A stretch of 39,725 nt of DNA, taken from NCBI GenBank assembly GCA_947456245.1, contig CANGPS010000013.1:1-39725 (forward strand). The letters run 5' to 3'. Position numbers and translations under genes: made by a program. Source of the DNA: Acidimicrobiaceae bacterium (GTDB taxonomy: Bacteria; Actinomycetota; Acidimicrobiia; Acidimicrobiales; RAAP-2). The notes beneath the pieces are model-generated. The model had not been told where the DNA came from and ran no database searches. It saw nothing but the letters and a program-made list of their open reading frames with translations. Positions 1 through 7,807 of this stretch are shown here, one piece after another (the first letter of the stretch is position 1; each line of letters starts with the position of its first letter).

Positions 1-990
1 GAGCACCTCGAGCCCCCGTGTTCGATCGACCGCGAGATCGAGCGCCGAGACGATCCCGGCGCCAAACCTCCATGGCCCCCAACGGTCGGCGCCAAGGTCG
101 GTCCGCTCTGCGCAGACCAGCGGCGTCGGAGCCACGGCGATCGTGCAGGCCCGTTCCTCGAAGCTCGGAGCGCGCTCGAGGAGGACGGTAGCTCGCCGCA
201 GGGCAACCTGTGACGGGACGTAGAAGCTCGGAGGCTCGTCGGCACGCATCACCAGGGGAGCGCCCCAGGCGAAGGCTCCGACGGGTCCAGCCACAGCCCA
301 ACCCGGTGTCTCTGAGGTTCCGAGCTCGAGGCGGTCGACCTCGAGCTCGTCATCGAACGATGGGCAGCGCCGGAGCGGAACCTGAACCGAAGCCCACACG
401 TCGGACAATGCCCAGAAGAGCTCTGGGATGAGCGGACTCCCATCGGCTGTCAGGAGGTTCGCCTCGCGCAGCTGGTGCGCTGCTGCGGTGACGGCGGTGT
501 GCGACATCGTGACCCGACGAGCCACGCTTCGCAGCGAGGGTCTTGCACCCGGGTCCATCAGGAGGGCGACAGCGAGGGAGATGGCGGCCGTCCCCGCAAT
601 CTCCCGCTTGCGAGGTCCGAGCATCCTCGCCAGGGGCGGGACGTCGGTGTCGATCAGCATGCCGTCCGAGCGCAGATAGAGGTGACCTCGGCGATCGAGG
701 TAGGACCATCCGCTGTCGACGAGGATCGACCGCGCGGTCGCCGCAACCAGGTCCGCCACCAAGAGTGGTGCCGGAGCGCGTGACGGGCGCTCTGCGGTGA
801 CGAGGCGGTGGGCCACCTCCGGTGAGCAGGTCGAGGCGCAGTGCACCTGGAATGCGACATGACGACCATCGAAGTCAAGGGTGGTCACCCCGTCGGCTCC
901 GGAAGTGGCCTGCTGTCCGAGGGCGGCAAATGTTTCGGTGACGGCGTCTCGACCCTGCTTCGCCAGCTCCGCCTTCGCCGTTCGACCCAT
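1..990 (-). CDS. Helix-turn-helix protein, AbiEi-antitoxin-like (C-terminus off the left edge)
   Basis: The minus-strand frame is open from ATG at 990 to the window edge (330 codons), so the C-terminus is missing. The middle carries a clear winged-helix signature (SLRSVARRVTMSHTAVTAAA, followed by HQLREANLL). Before it is a segment GWSYLDRRGHLYL that resembles the nuclease-fold-like N-terminal part of actinobacterial proteins annotated as type IV AbiEi-family antitoxins or HTH regulators. No membrane segment is visible. The start is fixed by a -10 box TAGACT (997-1002) exactly 6 nt before the ATG, so the mRNA is probably leaderless. An imperfect palindrome covers this box, which suggests autoregulation. 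The protein is a DNA-binding regulator or antitoxin; the family assignment is from memory and tentative. Any partner gene would lie left of the window. Confidence 0.6.
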   Translation of the reverse strand, partial: MGRTAKAELAKQGRDAVTETFAALGQQATSGADGVTTLDFDGRHVAFQVHCASTCSPEVAHRLVTAERPSRAPAPLLVADLVAATARSILVDSGWSYLDRRGHLYLRSDGMLIDTDVPPLARMLGPRKREIAGTAAISLAVALLMDPGARPSLRSVARRVTMSHTAVTAAAHQLREANLLTADGSPLIPELFWALSDVWASVQVPLRRCPSFDDELEVDRLELGTSETPGWAVAGPVGAFAWGAPLVMRADEPPSFYVPSQVALRRATVLLERAPSFEERACTIAVAPTPLVCAERTDLGADRWGPWRFGAGIVSALDLAVDRTRGLEVL

Positions 991-1015
991 ACGGGAAGTC
1001 TAGTCGGTCTGGACT
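991..1015 (-). promoter_or_regulatory. Leaderless -10 box overlapped by an imperfect palindrome
   Basis: Minus-strand TAGACT at 1002-997 lies 6 nt before the ATG at 990. On the plus strand, AGTCTAG (997-1003), a 5-nt spacer and CTGGACT (1009-1015) form an inverted repeat with 6 of 7 bases matching. The repeat covers the -10, where an autorepressor would block RNA polymerase. The operator role is inference. Confidence 0.4.
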
Positions 1016-1214
1016 ATGGAAGGTTATTAGTGAACACACCGCCGAATTCAGCCGATCACGGCGATGCGCGCGGTGCTCCTCACCTCCTCGCGTGGTTCGA
1101 GGAGACCGGACAGGTCAAGCTTCTGGTGGGCCATCGGAGTAGTGCTTGTTTGTGTCGTGAGCAGGAACACGTTGCGGATGCTCCGTGGGCCGGCGACCTT
1201 GGTATCTTCCGGAC

Positions 1215-2096
1215 GTGCACGCAGACCCATCGATGATCGTCAGAGGACTCCTTGGAGCCGCCACCGTCGGCGATGGCCCGACCCCCGAGCAACATCGGGT
1301 GATCCAGAGTCTGGCGACCGGCTACCTCGGCCTCGAGCTCGACATCGACGCGCTCGAGCCGTGCACGTCGGGAGAGCTGGCCACCGTCGTCGACGACGAT
1401 GATCGCCACCGGGTCATCGACCTGCTGATCCTGATCGAGTTCTGCCGGCACCCGAGCCTGGCCGAGCAGGCTGATCAGGCGGAGCGCTACATCGATGCGC
1501 TCGGTGGCGAGGGCCTCGCGCAGGTCGCTCGCGATGTCCAGACCGGCCACCGTGAGTGGGTCATGGCCGACTGGATGCGCTTCGGCGAGACGGCCACGGG
1601 GATCGAGAGCGTCGACGACGCGGACCTCGGCTCCGAGCTTCGCTCGCTCAAGCACTGCGCGAAGGGGAGCCTCGGGCGGGGGCTCTTCGACTTCTACGCG
1701 GACCTCGGCGTGCCGTTGCCCGGCGAGCCGGATGGCGGAGATCCGTCGCTGGCGCACCACGACGTGACGCACGTGCTGACGGGATACGGCACCACCCCGT
1801 CCGACGAGGTCGCCCTCCAGGCCATGCTGACCGCCGCCAGCGGCTTCGACCACCACTTCTCCGGCCTCGTGGCCTCCCTCGCCCTCTTCGAGTCGGCCGC
1901 CCTCGACTTCCCGGGCTTCGTGCCCAAGGAGGGCGTCCTCGACCGCCCGGGGGCCGCCGACGAGCTGGCCGACGCCTTCCGCCGCGGCGAGGCCTGCACC
2001 GGTGACATCTCCACCATCGACTTCATGGCCCGGAAGGACGAGCAGCTGGCGAGCATCCAGGACGAGTTTGGGGTGGTCCCACCACCCATTCGCTGA
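1215..2096 (+). CDS. Coq4-like metal-site protein with TerB-like N-terminus (paralogue 1)
   Basis: 293 residues. Near residues 182-198 it has HDVTH followed by 11 residues and E, which is the HDxxH-x11-E metal-binding signature of the COQ4 family of ubiquinone biosynthesis. The N-terminal 100 residues (GLLGAATVGDGPTPEQHRVI, then an LLILIEFCRHPSLAEQAD helix) look like a TerB-type helical domain. A second copy with the same layout lies at 5370-6326 on the other strand. GTG 1215 is preferred over the upstream ATG 1185 because TATCTT (1203-1208) stands exactly 6 nt before it, and because the paralogue aligns from just after this point. Actinobacteria normally use menaquinone, so a ubiquinone role is not assumed. 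The substrate is unknown. No signal peptide or membrane segment is seen. Confidence 0.72.
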   Translation: MHADPSMIVRGLLGAATVGDGPTPEQHRVIQSLATGYLGLELDIDALEPCTSGELATVVDDDDRHRVIDLLILIEFCRHPSLAEQADQAERYIDALGGEGLAQVARDVQTGHREWVMADWMRFGETATGIESVDDADLGSELRSLKHCAKGSLGRGLFDFYADLGVPLPGEPDGGDPSLAHHDVTHVLTGYGTTPSDEVALQAMLTAASGFDHHFSGLVASLALFESAALDFPGFVPKEGVLDRPGAADELADAFRRGEACTGDISTIDFMARKDEQLASIQDEFGVVPPPIR

Positions 2097-2115
2097 TCGG
2101 CACAGGGCTACCACT

Positions 2116-2184
2116 TCACGACCCAACGTTGACCAGAGCCTCCTCAGGGTGCAGCGGCGTGGAGTCCTCTGGCCGCAGGGTCAT
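2116..2184 (-). pseudogene. Remnant of mobile mystery protein B (Fic family), first 22 codons only
   Basis: Immediately after the mobile mystery A gene, in the overlapping TGATG arrangement typical of coupled genes, an ATG at 2184 opens a frame reading MTLRPEDSTPLHPEEA and then VNVGS before a TGA at 2116. The TPL-x-PEEA stretch resembles the N-terminus of mobile mystery protein B, the Fic-domain partner that normally follows protein A. The Fic domain is absent; the Coq4-like gene ends only 20 bp further on. I read this as a deleted partner gene. It is very short, so the match rests on context as much as on sequence. Confidence 0.4.
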
Positions 2185-2657
2185 CAGAGTGCAGGAGGCA
2201 GGGAGTCCCAGAGGCGCCTTGAGGCGAGCAGCTCGTCTGCCCGCTCACCCGCACGTCGGCGAGCAACGTCGTCGTCGACTCGCTGATCTTCGAGCAGCAT
2301 CGTCTGGTCGACGGCCGCGAGCTCCGATGACGCCAGTGCTCTCGCCTGCCGCCGCATGAGGTCGTCGAGCGAACCGTCAGGCACGAAGGCATACACGAGC
2401 TTGCAACCAAGCGCCTCTGCGCTGCGCTGGAGGGTGGCGAGGCGGATCGAGCCGTTCACCTCGGTCTGCTCGCTCTGCTGGGCTGCCTGGCGGGAGACCC
2501 CGCAGCGCGCAGCGAACTGCGTCGCGCTCATGCCGAGCGCTTCACGGGTCGCACGTATCCACCCGCCCACGGGAGGGGCATGATCCGCGGCCTGACGGAG
2601 TGGCGCCACGCGCTGCTCGAGGGCTCTGCGGCCGGCGGCAGAGATCGACGGTCTCAC
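2184..2657 (-). CDS. Mobile mystery protein A (XRE-type HTH regulator), orphan
   Basis: 157 residues. It contains the hallmark of the mobile mystery protein A family: GGWIRATREALGMSATQFAA, then RCGVSRQAAQQSEQ (an XRE/Cro helix-turn-helix), GSIRLATLQRSAEALGCKLV and YAFVPDGSLDDL, then a helical C-terminus ending in the typical ALEDQ-like segment (MLLEDQ). The family pairs with a Fic protein and behaves like an antitoxin or regulator in mobile DNA. Here only a stub of the partner remains. The start is GTG 2657, chosen because a strong Shine-Dalgarno GGAGG lies 6 nt upstream (2664-2668); the 26 codons further upstream in the same frame run through the AT-rich promoter and are rejected. The upstream DNA is far more AT-rich than its surroundings, a sign of acquired DNA. 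Confidence 0.82.
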   Translation of the reverse strand: MRPSISAAGRRALEQRVAPLRQAADHAPPVGGWIRATREALGMSATQFAARCGVSRQAAQQSEQTEVNGSIRLATLQRSAEALGCKLVYAFVPDGSLDDLMRRQARALASSELAAVDQTMLLEDQRVDDDVARRRAGERADELLASRRLWDSLPPAL

Positions 2658-2693
2658 GAGTTGCCTCCTTTTTACTCTTGGCACGCTCTGCTC

Positions 2694-2749
2694 AGAATAG
2701 CAAGTTATAGATTGCAAAAAGACGCCAAATCGCAATTTAAAAACTGCAA
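2694..2749 (-). promoter_or_regulatory. AT-rich promoter region with four A(T/C)NGCAA boxes
   Basis: In the AT-rich leader of the mobile mystery A gene, four heptamers occur in the same orientation: ATAGCAA (2697), ATTGCAA (2711), ATCGCAA (2729) and ACTGCAA (2743). Their spacings are 14, 18 and 14 bp. A possible minus-strand -10 (TATTCT, 2699-2694) overlaps the first box. These are candidate operator half-sites for the XRE protein encoded just downstream. The repeats are seen; the binding is inferred. Confidence 0.45.
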
Positions 2750-2855
2750 GACAGGCCTACGTGAGGCAGAGTTGAGGCTTGATGGCTCATGGCTGAGCTG
2801 GTCAATCCGCCGTGGACCTCGTGGCCATGAAGGAGGGTCACGCGGCTCGACCGCA

Positions 2856-3608
2856 TCATCGAGGTGTCGTCCCGAGATCGGACCTGGTCCCGATGGCGAT
2901 CACCGGCCGCTGCGCCGGATCGAGCCAGCTCAGCACGAGCTCGAGCACCCCACCGGGGAGTGCCACGCACCCGGCCGTCGGACTCCCGGTCGAGCCGTGC
3001 AGGAAGATGCCCGATCCCCATCCCGGCACGATGGGACCAGCGTTGTAGCGGATCTCGACGAGGTGCTGGTAGGCGACCTGCTCGGTCCACAGGGCCTCGG
3101 ACCCACCTCCGAAGGTCGGCCGCTGGCCGCAGGGGAGCTGGACGAACCGGTTGTAGTCAGGACTGAGCGGATCCTCGTCCCACCAGCTCCCGCACGTGAT
3201 CGGCTGGTGGCGCTCGGCACCGGGGAGGGGGCTGCCGATCTCGTAGAGCCGCCCGCCGAGGCGGAAGGTCCCGACCGGCGTGGCGCCGTCGCCCTCGCGC
3301 TTCGTCGTGCTCGTGCCGTGCCAGCCCACGAACGCCGAGAGCGCGGGCCCGAGCCGGGCGAAGCAGCCGTCGGGCTGGCGACCCCAGGCCTGGACCGTCG
3401 CCGTCGTGGCGCGGTGGTCGGTCACGAGGACCGTGATCAGCTGTGAGGTCGACGGCGGCACGAGGATCCTGTGGGCGAGGCCGGCGCAGCCGCTTGCCGC
3501 CGAGGGAGGTGCCGCCGAAGCCGGGTCATCGGGGAACGCGCTCCCGGCGAGGACGATCGGGAGCGCCAGTGCGATCGCGATCAGCGTCCGACGCAAGCGT
3601 GCTCCCAT
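2856..3608 (-). CDS. Secreted L,D-transpeptidase-like (YkuD fold) protein
   Basis: 250 residues. It has an N-terminal signal peptide (arginines at 5-7, a hydrophobic stretch 9-24, and a likely cleavage near ASA). The C-terminal catalytic motif is FLHGSTGSPTAGCVALP with H204 and C214, the His and nucleophilic Cys of the L,D-transpeptidase family. These enzymes act on peptidoglycan outside the membrane, making 3-3 cross-links or attaching or trimming stem peptides. Several extra Cys residues (41, 82, 139, 160) could form disulfides. The start at 3608 is supported by TAGCAT (3621-3616) 7 nt upstream. The flanking intergenic stretch 2750-2855 shows nothing else recognisable. Confidence 0.78.
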   Translation of the reverse strand: MGARLRRTLIAIALALPIVLAGSAFPDDPASAAPPSAASGCAGLAHRILVPPSTSQLITVLVTDHRATTATVQAWGRQPDGCFARLGPALSAFVGWHGTSTTKREGDGATPVGTFRLGGRLYEIGSPLPGAERHQPITCGSWWDEDPLSPDYNRFVQLPCGQRPTFGGGSEALWTEQVAYQHLVEIRYNAGPIVPGWGSGIFLHGSTGSPTAGCVALPGGVLELVLSWLDPAQRPVIAIGTRSDLGTTPR

Positions 3609-3677
3609 GGCCCAGATGCTACGAACCCGCGCCCGCTGGTGTCCGGCCGCCGAGCAACGCTCGATCTCGACGGTGGC

Positions 3678-4088
3678 TCAGGCGTCCATCCACCATGGCG
3701 GCCGGCAGTGCCCACCGAAGTCGAGCTGACGCAGCTGCTCGAGCACCGACGGGTCGATCGGGAGGGCGAGGGCATCCTGGAACCAGAGCACATCGAGCTC
3801 GCCGTCGCCTGTCACCAGGGTCGCCTGGCAACGGAAGGCGGGAAGCGGAACATGTCGCCGGGGGGATGCCGGAGGCTCGGTCGGTCGGTCTGGCCGGAGC
3901 AGGAGCCAGCCGGGACGCGACGAGCACTGCTCGGCGAGCCGGTCGACCAGCCGCTGGTCGAGCGACGGCGACGGTCCGCCGTCGAGCAGTCCGGCATAGG
4001 TGCGCGTCTGATGGAGCTCGGTGATCCTCGCTCGGACGCCACCGGCGAACGTCAGGTGCTCGCTGTGCTCGTGCTTGCCGTCCGCCAT
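3678..4088 (-). CDS. Hypothetical protein, downstream partner in a two-gene operon
   Basis: 136 residues starting MADGKHEHSEHL at ATG 4088, only 4 bp after the stop of the gene at 4093-4425, so the two are probably co-transcribed and translationally coupled. No known domain is recognised. A middle segment PGWLLLRPDRP is followed by CQATLVTGDGELDVLWFQDA, which has beta-strand character, and the C-terminus is LDFGGHCRPPWWMDA. There is no signal peptide or membrane segment, so it is probably cytoplasmic. The longer frame starting at 4223 would overlap the upstream gene and is rejected. Function is unknown. Confidence 0.6.
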   Translation of the reverse strand: MADGKHEHSEHLTFAGGVRARITELHQTRTYAGLLDGGPSPSLDQRLVDRLAEQCSSRPGWLLLRPDRPTEPPASPRRHVPLPAFRCQATLVTGDGELDVLWFQDALALPIDPSVLEQLRQLDFGGHCRPPWWMDA

Positions 4089-4092
4089 CGCC

Positions 4093-4425
4093 CTAGATGA
4101 CCGTGAGCGTGCCGAGCCCGGACCCCGAGACCAGGGACTCGAGCGTCTGCGACGCTGGGCCAGAGAAGTGCTCGACGAGGAAGTCGAGGAGGTCGACGTC
4201 GGCGGGAGCGCCGAGGACCTCACGCAGGGCTGGCAGGTTCTCGACCGGGACGTTCCAGTAGTACTCGTACTCGCCGTCGTCCGAGACCATCGACGTCATG
4301 GGCCCGAGGTCCTGTCCCACGAGCTCGAGCTCGCCCTCGGTGGTGATCCGGGCGCGGAGGCTGGACGAGCTGTCGTCCCGCTGCTCGTCGCGGAGGGTCA
4401 CGGTGGTGTCTCGTCGGGCGGCCAT
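4093..4425 (-). CDS. Hypothetical acidic protein, first gene of a two-gene operon
   Basis: 110 residues from ATG 4425 (MAARRDTTVTLRDEQRDD). The sequence alternates predicted strands (SLRARITTEGELELVGQDLG, EYEYYWNVP) with a helical, acidic C-terminus (LREVLGAPADVDLLDFLVEH). No family is recognised. It is followed after 4 bp by the gene at 3678-4088 and is divergent from the Tat-exported protein gene at 4536, with 110 bp between the starts. The longer frame from 4668 overlaps that divergent gene and is rejected. The size and pairing are reminiscent of small immunity-like or regulatory pairs, but nothing in the sequence proves that. Confidence 0.58.
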   Translation of the reverse strand: MAARRDTTVTLRDEQRDDSSSSLRARITTEGELELVGQDLGPMTSMVSDDGEYEYYWNVPVENLPALREVLGAPADVDLLDFLVEHFSGPASQTLESLVSGSGLGTLTVI

Positions 4426-4535
4426 GGGCCCATGATCGCAGTCGGGTGCGACACGACCTGACGTCATCCCATGGGCGACACATTCGGTCGAGGGGCGACC
4501 AGACCGATGCCGATCGGCCTCGGTAGGGTCGGCGG

Positions 4536-5318
4536 ATGGCACCGGAGACGAGGCTCTCGAGGCGGTCGTTCCTGTCGCTGGCGGGCGCCGTCGGACTCGC
4601 CGCACCGGCGGCGGTCGCGACGGCGCGCGCAGGTGCGACGCCTCGGGCATCAGCGCTGCCGCTGGCACTCGTCTACTTGGGCCCGGCCTGCGACCCGGGC
4701 TGCGCCTTCTCGATCGGCGACATCCTCGCCTCGGGTCCCTCGCCGATGCGGGTCCTCTACTGCGGGCCCGACGGCGACGTCCCGATCACGGCGGCCACCC
4801 TCGCCCGGGCATCGCTCTACGTCCAGCCCGGCGGCGGGGGAGACGACTACGACGCGGCCTGGCGGCTGGTCCAGCCCAAGGCGGCGCTCCTGCGGGGATG
4901 GGTGCGCAGCGGTGGTCGCTACCTCGGCATCTGCATGGGGGGCTACATGGCCGGCCACGGGCCCGGCTACGACCTGCTGCCCGGCAACAGCTGGGAGTGG
5001 ACCGGGACCCCCGGCGCGTCGGTCACCGGACTCGACCCGGCGGTGGTCACCGTCAACTGGGCGGGGGAGGACCGTCAGGTCTTCTACCAGGACGGTCCCT
5101 GCTTCACCCTGCGCCCGGGCCGAGGAGGCCGGGTGCTCGCCACCTATGACGACGGCCGTCCCGCGGCCGTCGTCGCCCCCTGCGGCAAGGGCAGGGTGCT
5201 CGCCTGTGGCGTGCACCCTGAGGCCGACCCGTCCTGGTACGAGGGGCTCGCCATCAGCCCGCCGGCCAGGGGGACCCTCGATCTCGCTCGGGCCATGGTC
5301 GCCGAGGTCCATCGCTAG
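4536..5318 (+). CDS. Tat-exported BPL_N / class I glutamine amidotransferase-like protein
   Basis: 260 residues. The N-terminus LSRRSFLSLAG (RR at 9-10) followed by an Ala-rich hydrophobic stretch is a twin-arginine signal, so the protein is exported folded. The mature part matches the amidotransferase-like fold found as the N-terminal domain of some biotin-protein ligases: YVQPGGGGDDYD, then YLGICMGGYMAG with C133 in the nucleophile elbow, and GVHPEADPSWYE with a candidate catalytic His. No biotin ligase domain follows, so it is a stand-alone copy. The start is set by TAGGGT (4524-4529) exactly 6 nt before ATG. The substrate is unknown; a hydrolase or amidase acting in the cell envelope is an inference. 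Confidence 0.72.
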   Translation: MAPETRLSRRSFLSLAGAVGLAAPAAVATARAGATPRASALPLALVYLGPACDPGCAFSIGDILASGPSPMRVLYCGPDGDVPITAATLARASLYVQPGGGGDDYDAAWRLVQPKAALLRGWVRSGGRYLGICMGGYMAGHGPGYDLLPGNSWEWTGTPGASVTGLDPAVVTVNWAGEDRQVFYQDGPCFTLRPGRGGRVLATYDDGRPAAVVAPCGKGRVLACGVHPEADPSWYEGLAISPPARGTLDLARAMVAEVHR

Positions 5319-5369
5319 CGCAGCAGGCCGCCTCCCGGCGGGACGACACCGCCGGACTCACGACGCTGG

Positions 5370-6326
5370 CTACCAGAGGTGGTGGCCGTCGTCCGGGTCG
5401 TCTGGCGCCTCGACGCCGAACCGCTCGCGCACCTCGGCCAGCGGCAGCGGGGCCAGGGCGAAGTGGTCGACGAGCGAGAAGTCGGCCCGGCATCGGCTTC
5501 CCCTGGCCAGCTCGGCGGCCAGCAGCTCCGCCGCCTGGTCGCTGTCCAGGGTCTCGGACTCGGGCTCGAAGGTGCCGGGCGTGCCGAACCCGGCCTCGTG
5601 GGCGATCAGCGAGGCCAGCAGCGCCCCGGCGTTGATGTCGTTGTCGTCCATCCCCATCTGGAAGGCGCTCAGGGCCACCTCGCCCTCGGCGGTGGTCGAG
5701 ATCCCGGCGATGACGTGGGTCATGTCATGGGCGACGAAGAAGTGGTTGAGCTTCGACGCTGTGGCACCGGGCAGGCTGAGCCCGCTGCGCTCGTAGAAGG
5801 CGAGGAAGGCCGCGCCGAGGCTGTCGGCGGGCAGGTCGGCGAAGCGCTCGAGCCGGCTGACGAGCTCCGGCTCGGCCGCCGCCGGGGTGGCACCGAGGGA
5901 CGGCTCGACGCGCCGGGCGAGGAGGTCGGCGATGAAGCGGTCGTAGTCGGCGGTGGCCCGTTCGGTGCCGTGCTCGACGAAGGTGCGGAACAGCGGCGCG
6001 TCCGGCCCCATGGTCCCCATGGCCACGGCGTAGCGCTCGACGAGCTCGACCTGCTCCAGCGTCTGCGGATGACGGCACGACTCGAGGGCGACGTGGATCT
6101 CATGGAACCGCCGCCGGCTCGACGGTGAGGTGAGACGGGCGGCGGTCTCGTCCGGTCCCAGGCGCTCCATCGTGGCGAGGTCGAGGTCGGCGCGTCGCCA
6201 CACCCGCCGGGTGATGGCGCCGAGGATGCTGAGCTGCTCGTGCGTGGGGCCGCCCGACACGTCGATGCCACCGAGGAGGCCGCTGACGATGACGTCGACG
6301 TCGCTCGGCTCGGTGGTGAAGGGCAT
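5370..6326 (-). CDS. Coq4-like metal-site protein with TerB-like N-terminus (paralogue 2)
   Basis: 318 residues from ATG 6326 (MPFTTEPSDV), with GGAG upstream as a ribosome site. It carries HDMTH then 11 residues then E (H200, D201, H204, E216), the COQ4-type metal signature, in the context FFVAHDMTHVIAGISTTAEG. The N-terminal half (VSGLLGGIDVSGGPTHEQLS) aligns with the paralogue at 1215-2096 and looks TerB-like. It is divergent from a FAD oxidoreductase gene (6417) across a 90-bp gap, so the two may share control. The much longer frame reaching 7439 is an artefact running antisense through that oxidoreductase. Enzymatic role is unknown. Confidence 0.72.
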   Translation of the reverse strand: MPFTTEPSDVDVIVSGLLGGIDVSGGPTHEQLSILGAITRRVWRRADLDLATMERLGPDETAARLTSPSSRRRFHEIHVALESCRHPQTLEQVELVERYAVAMGTMGPDAPLFRTFVEHGTERATADYDRFIADLLARRVEPSLGATPAAAEPELVSRLERFADLPADSLGAAFLAFYERSGLSLPGATASKLNHFFVAHDMTHVIAGISTTAEGEVALSAFQMGMDDNDINAGALLASLIAHEAGFGTPGTFEPESETLDSDQAAELLAAELARGSRCRADFSLVDHFALAPLPLAEVRERFGVEAPDDPDDGHHLW

Positions 6327-6416
6327 GAGCGGGGCTCCCGGGTGGTCGTGGATGGCTCCCCGGCATCTTCTTCCCCGCCTCGGGCGGTGGTCAACCCGGT
6401 CGCGTAGCGTGACGCC

Positions 6417-7796
6417 GTGGCGCCATCGAGCATCTCGACCATCACCGAGCCGGCGCGCCAGGTCGACGTCGTCGCCCGCTTCGACGTCCTCGTCGTCGGG
6501 TCCGGCCCCGGCGGCCTCGCCGCCGCCCTCGCCGCCGCCCGAGCCGGAGCGCGGGTCGGCCTCGTGGAGCGCTTCGGGTTCTTCGGCGGCAACATCACCG
6601 CCGTCGGGGTCGAGGGGCTCGCCTGGTATCGGCACGAGGCGACGGTGGAGGCCGGCGGCATCCTCGTCGAGCTCGAGGCGGCGGCGGCCGCGGCCGGTGC
6701 CGCCGTCCCCGAGGGCCAGTCGCTCTCGATGGAGCTCGACGCCGAGGGCTTCAAGGCCGTGGCCGACGACCTGGTGGTCGAGGCGGGCATCACCCCGATG
6801 CTGCACCGGACCTTCGCCGCGCCGATCGTCGAGGCCGGCCGCGTCAGGGGCGTGGTCGTCGAGTCGAAGGCGGGCCGAGAGGCGCTCCTGGCCGAGGTGA
6901 CCATCGACGCCACCGGCGACGCCGACGTGGCGCATCGAGCGGGCGCGGCCACGAGGACCACCCCGGTCGAGGACATGATGGCGACCTCGGTGATCTTCCA
7001 CCTCGCCGGGGTGGACCGTCGGCGCTTCCTCGACGGCGTGGCCGCCGACCCGCAGACCTATGCCGACTGGTCCGGCGGTGGCGAGTGGGTGGTCGAGACC
7101 GACGGCAAGGAGGACGAGCTGTTCTCCCCCTTCCTGTCCAAGCCGTTCAAGGCGGCCATCGCCGACGGCCTCCTGCCACCTGAGCTGGTCACCATCGGGG
7201 GGACCTGGGGGGCGGTGCACGACTCGGGCGAGCTGACCTACCTCAACCTCGTCCACCTCGACGGCATCGACGGGACGGACCCTGACGCGCTCACCCGGGG
7301 CGAGATCGAGGGGCGCCGTCAGGTCCGCCAGGTGATCGAGGCCATCCGGCGCTACGTGCCGGGCTGCGAGGAGAGCCGCCTGCGGAACCTCGGCTCGACG
7401 CTGGGGGTGCGCGACACCCGCAAGATCGTCTCGGCCCATGACCTCACCGAGGCCGACGTGCGCGACCAGGGCCGCTTCGCCGACTCGATCGGCATCTTCC
7501 CCGAGTTCATCGACGGCTACGGCATCTTGATCCTGCCGACCACGGGCCGCTACTTCGAGGTCCCGTTCCGGTCGATCACCCCGGTCGGCGTGGGCGGCCT
7601 GCTGGTTGCCGGGCGGTCGTCAGGCGGCGACCGCGTGGCTCACGCCGCCACCCGCAACATGGCCTGCTGCGTGGTGACCGGACAGGGGGCCGGCGTGGCC
7701 GCCGCGCTGGCCGTCCGGCTGGGCGTCGACCCGGCGGAGGTCCCGATCGACGAGATCCAGGACGAGCTGCGACGACAGGACGTACGGCTGCACTGA
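6417..7796 (+). CDS. FAD-dependent oxidoreductase
   Basis: 459 residues. A dinucleotide-binding motif VLVVGSGPGGLAAALAAARA (GSGPGG at 28-33) is followed by the ER-x-GFFGGN signature of the FAD-dependent oxidoreductase group related to succinate dehydrogenase flavoproteins and thiazole synthase-like enzymes. A second FAD-binding element, TIDATGDADVAHRAGA, comes near residue 165, and a C-terminal GLLVAGRSSGGDRVAHAATR completes the FAD site. No signal peptide or transmembrane helix is seen. The start is GTG 6417, 6 nt after TAGCGT (6405-6410). It is divergent from the Coq4-like gene, which is compatible with a shared redox or quinone-type pathway but does not prove one. The substrate cannot be read from sequence. 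Confidence 0.82.
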   Translation: MAPSSISTITEPARQVDVVARFDVLVVGSGPGGLAAALAAARAGARVGLVERFGFFGGNITAVGVEGLAWYRHEATVEAGGILVELEAAAAAAGAAVPEGQSLSMELDAEGFKAVADDLVVEAGITPMLHRTFAAPIVEAGRVRGVVVESKAGREALLAEVTIDATGDADVAHRAGAATRTTPVEDMMATSVIFHLAGVDRRRFLDGVAADPQTYADWSGGGEWVVETDGKEDELFSPFLSKPFKAAIADGLLPPELVTIGGTWGAVHDSGELTYLNLVHLDGIDGTDPDALTRGEIEGRRQVRQVIEAIRRYVPGCEESRLRNLGSTLGVRDTRKIVSAHDLTEADVRDQGRFADSIGIFPEFIDGYGILILPTTGRYFEVPFRSITPVGVGGLLVAGRSSGGDRVAHAATRNMACCVVTGQGAGVAAALAVRLGVDPAEVPIDEIQDELRRQDVRLH

Positions 7797-7807
7797 CCCC
7801 GTCGGGC

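Noticed and set aside
1048-1133. 28-codon minus-strand ORF (MAHQKLDLSGLLEPREEV) in the gap after the left-edge gene
   Set aside because: Only moderate GC-ending codon bias and neither a ribosome site nor the leaderless -10 at the right distance; possibly a fragment, but not supportable.
6327-7439. N-terminal extension of the Coq4-like gene at 5370-6326
   Set aside because: It runs antisense through the FAD oxidoreductase and is repetitive; the paralogue alignment and the ribosome site support ATG 6326.
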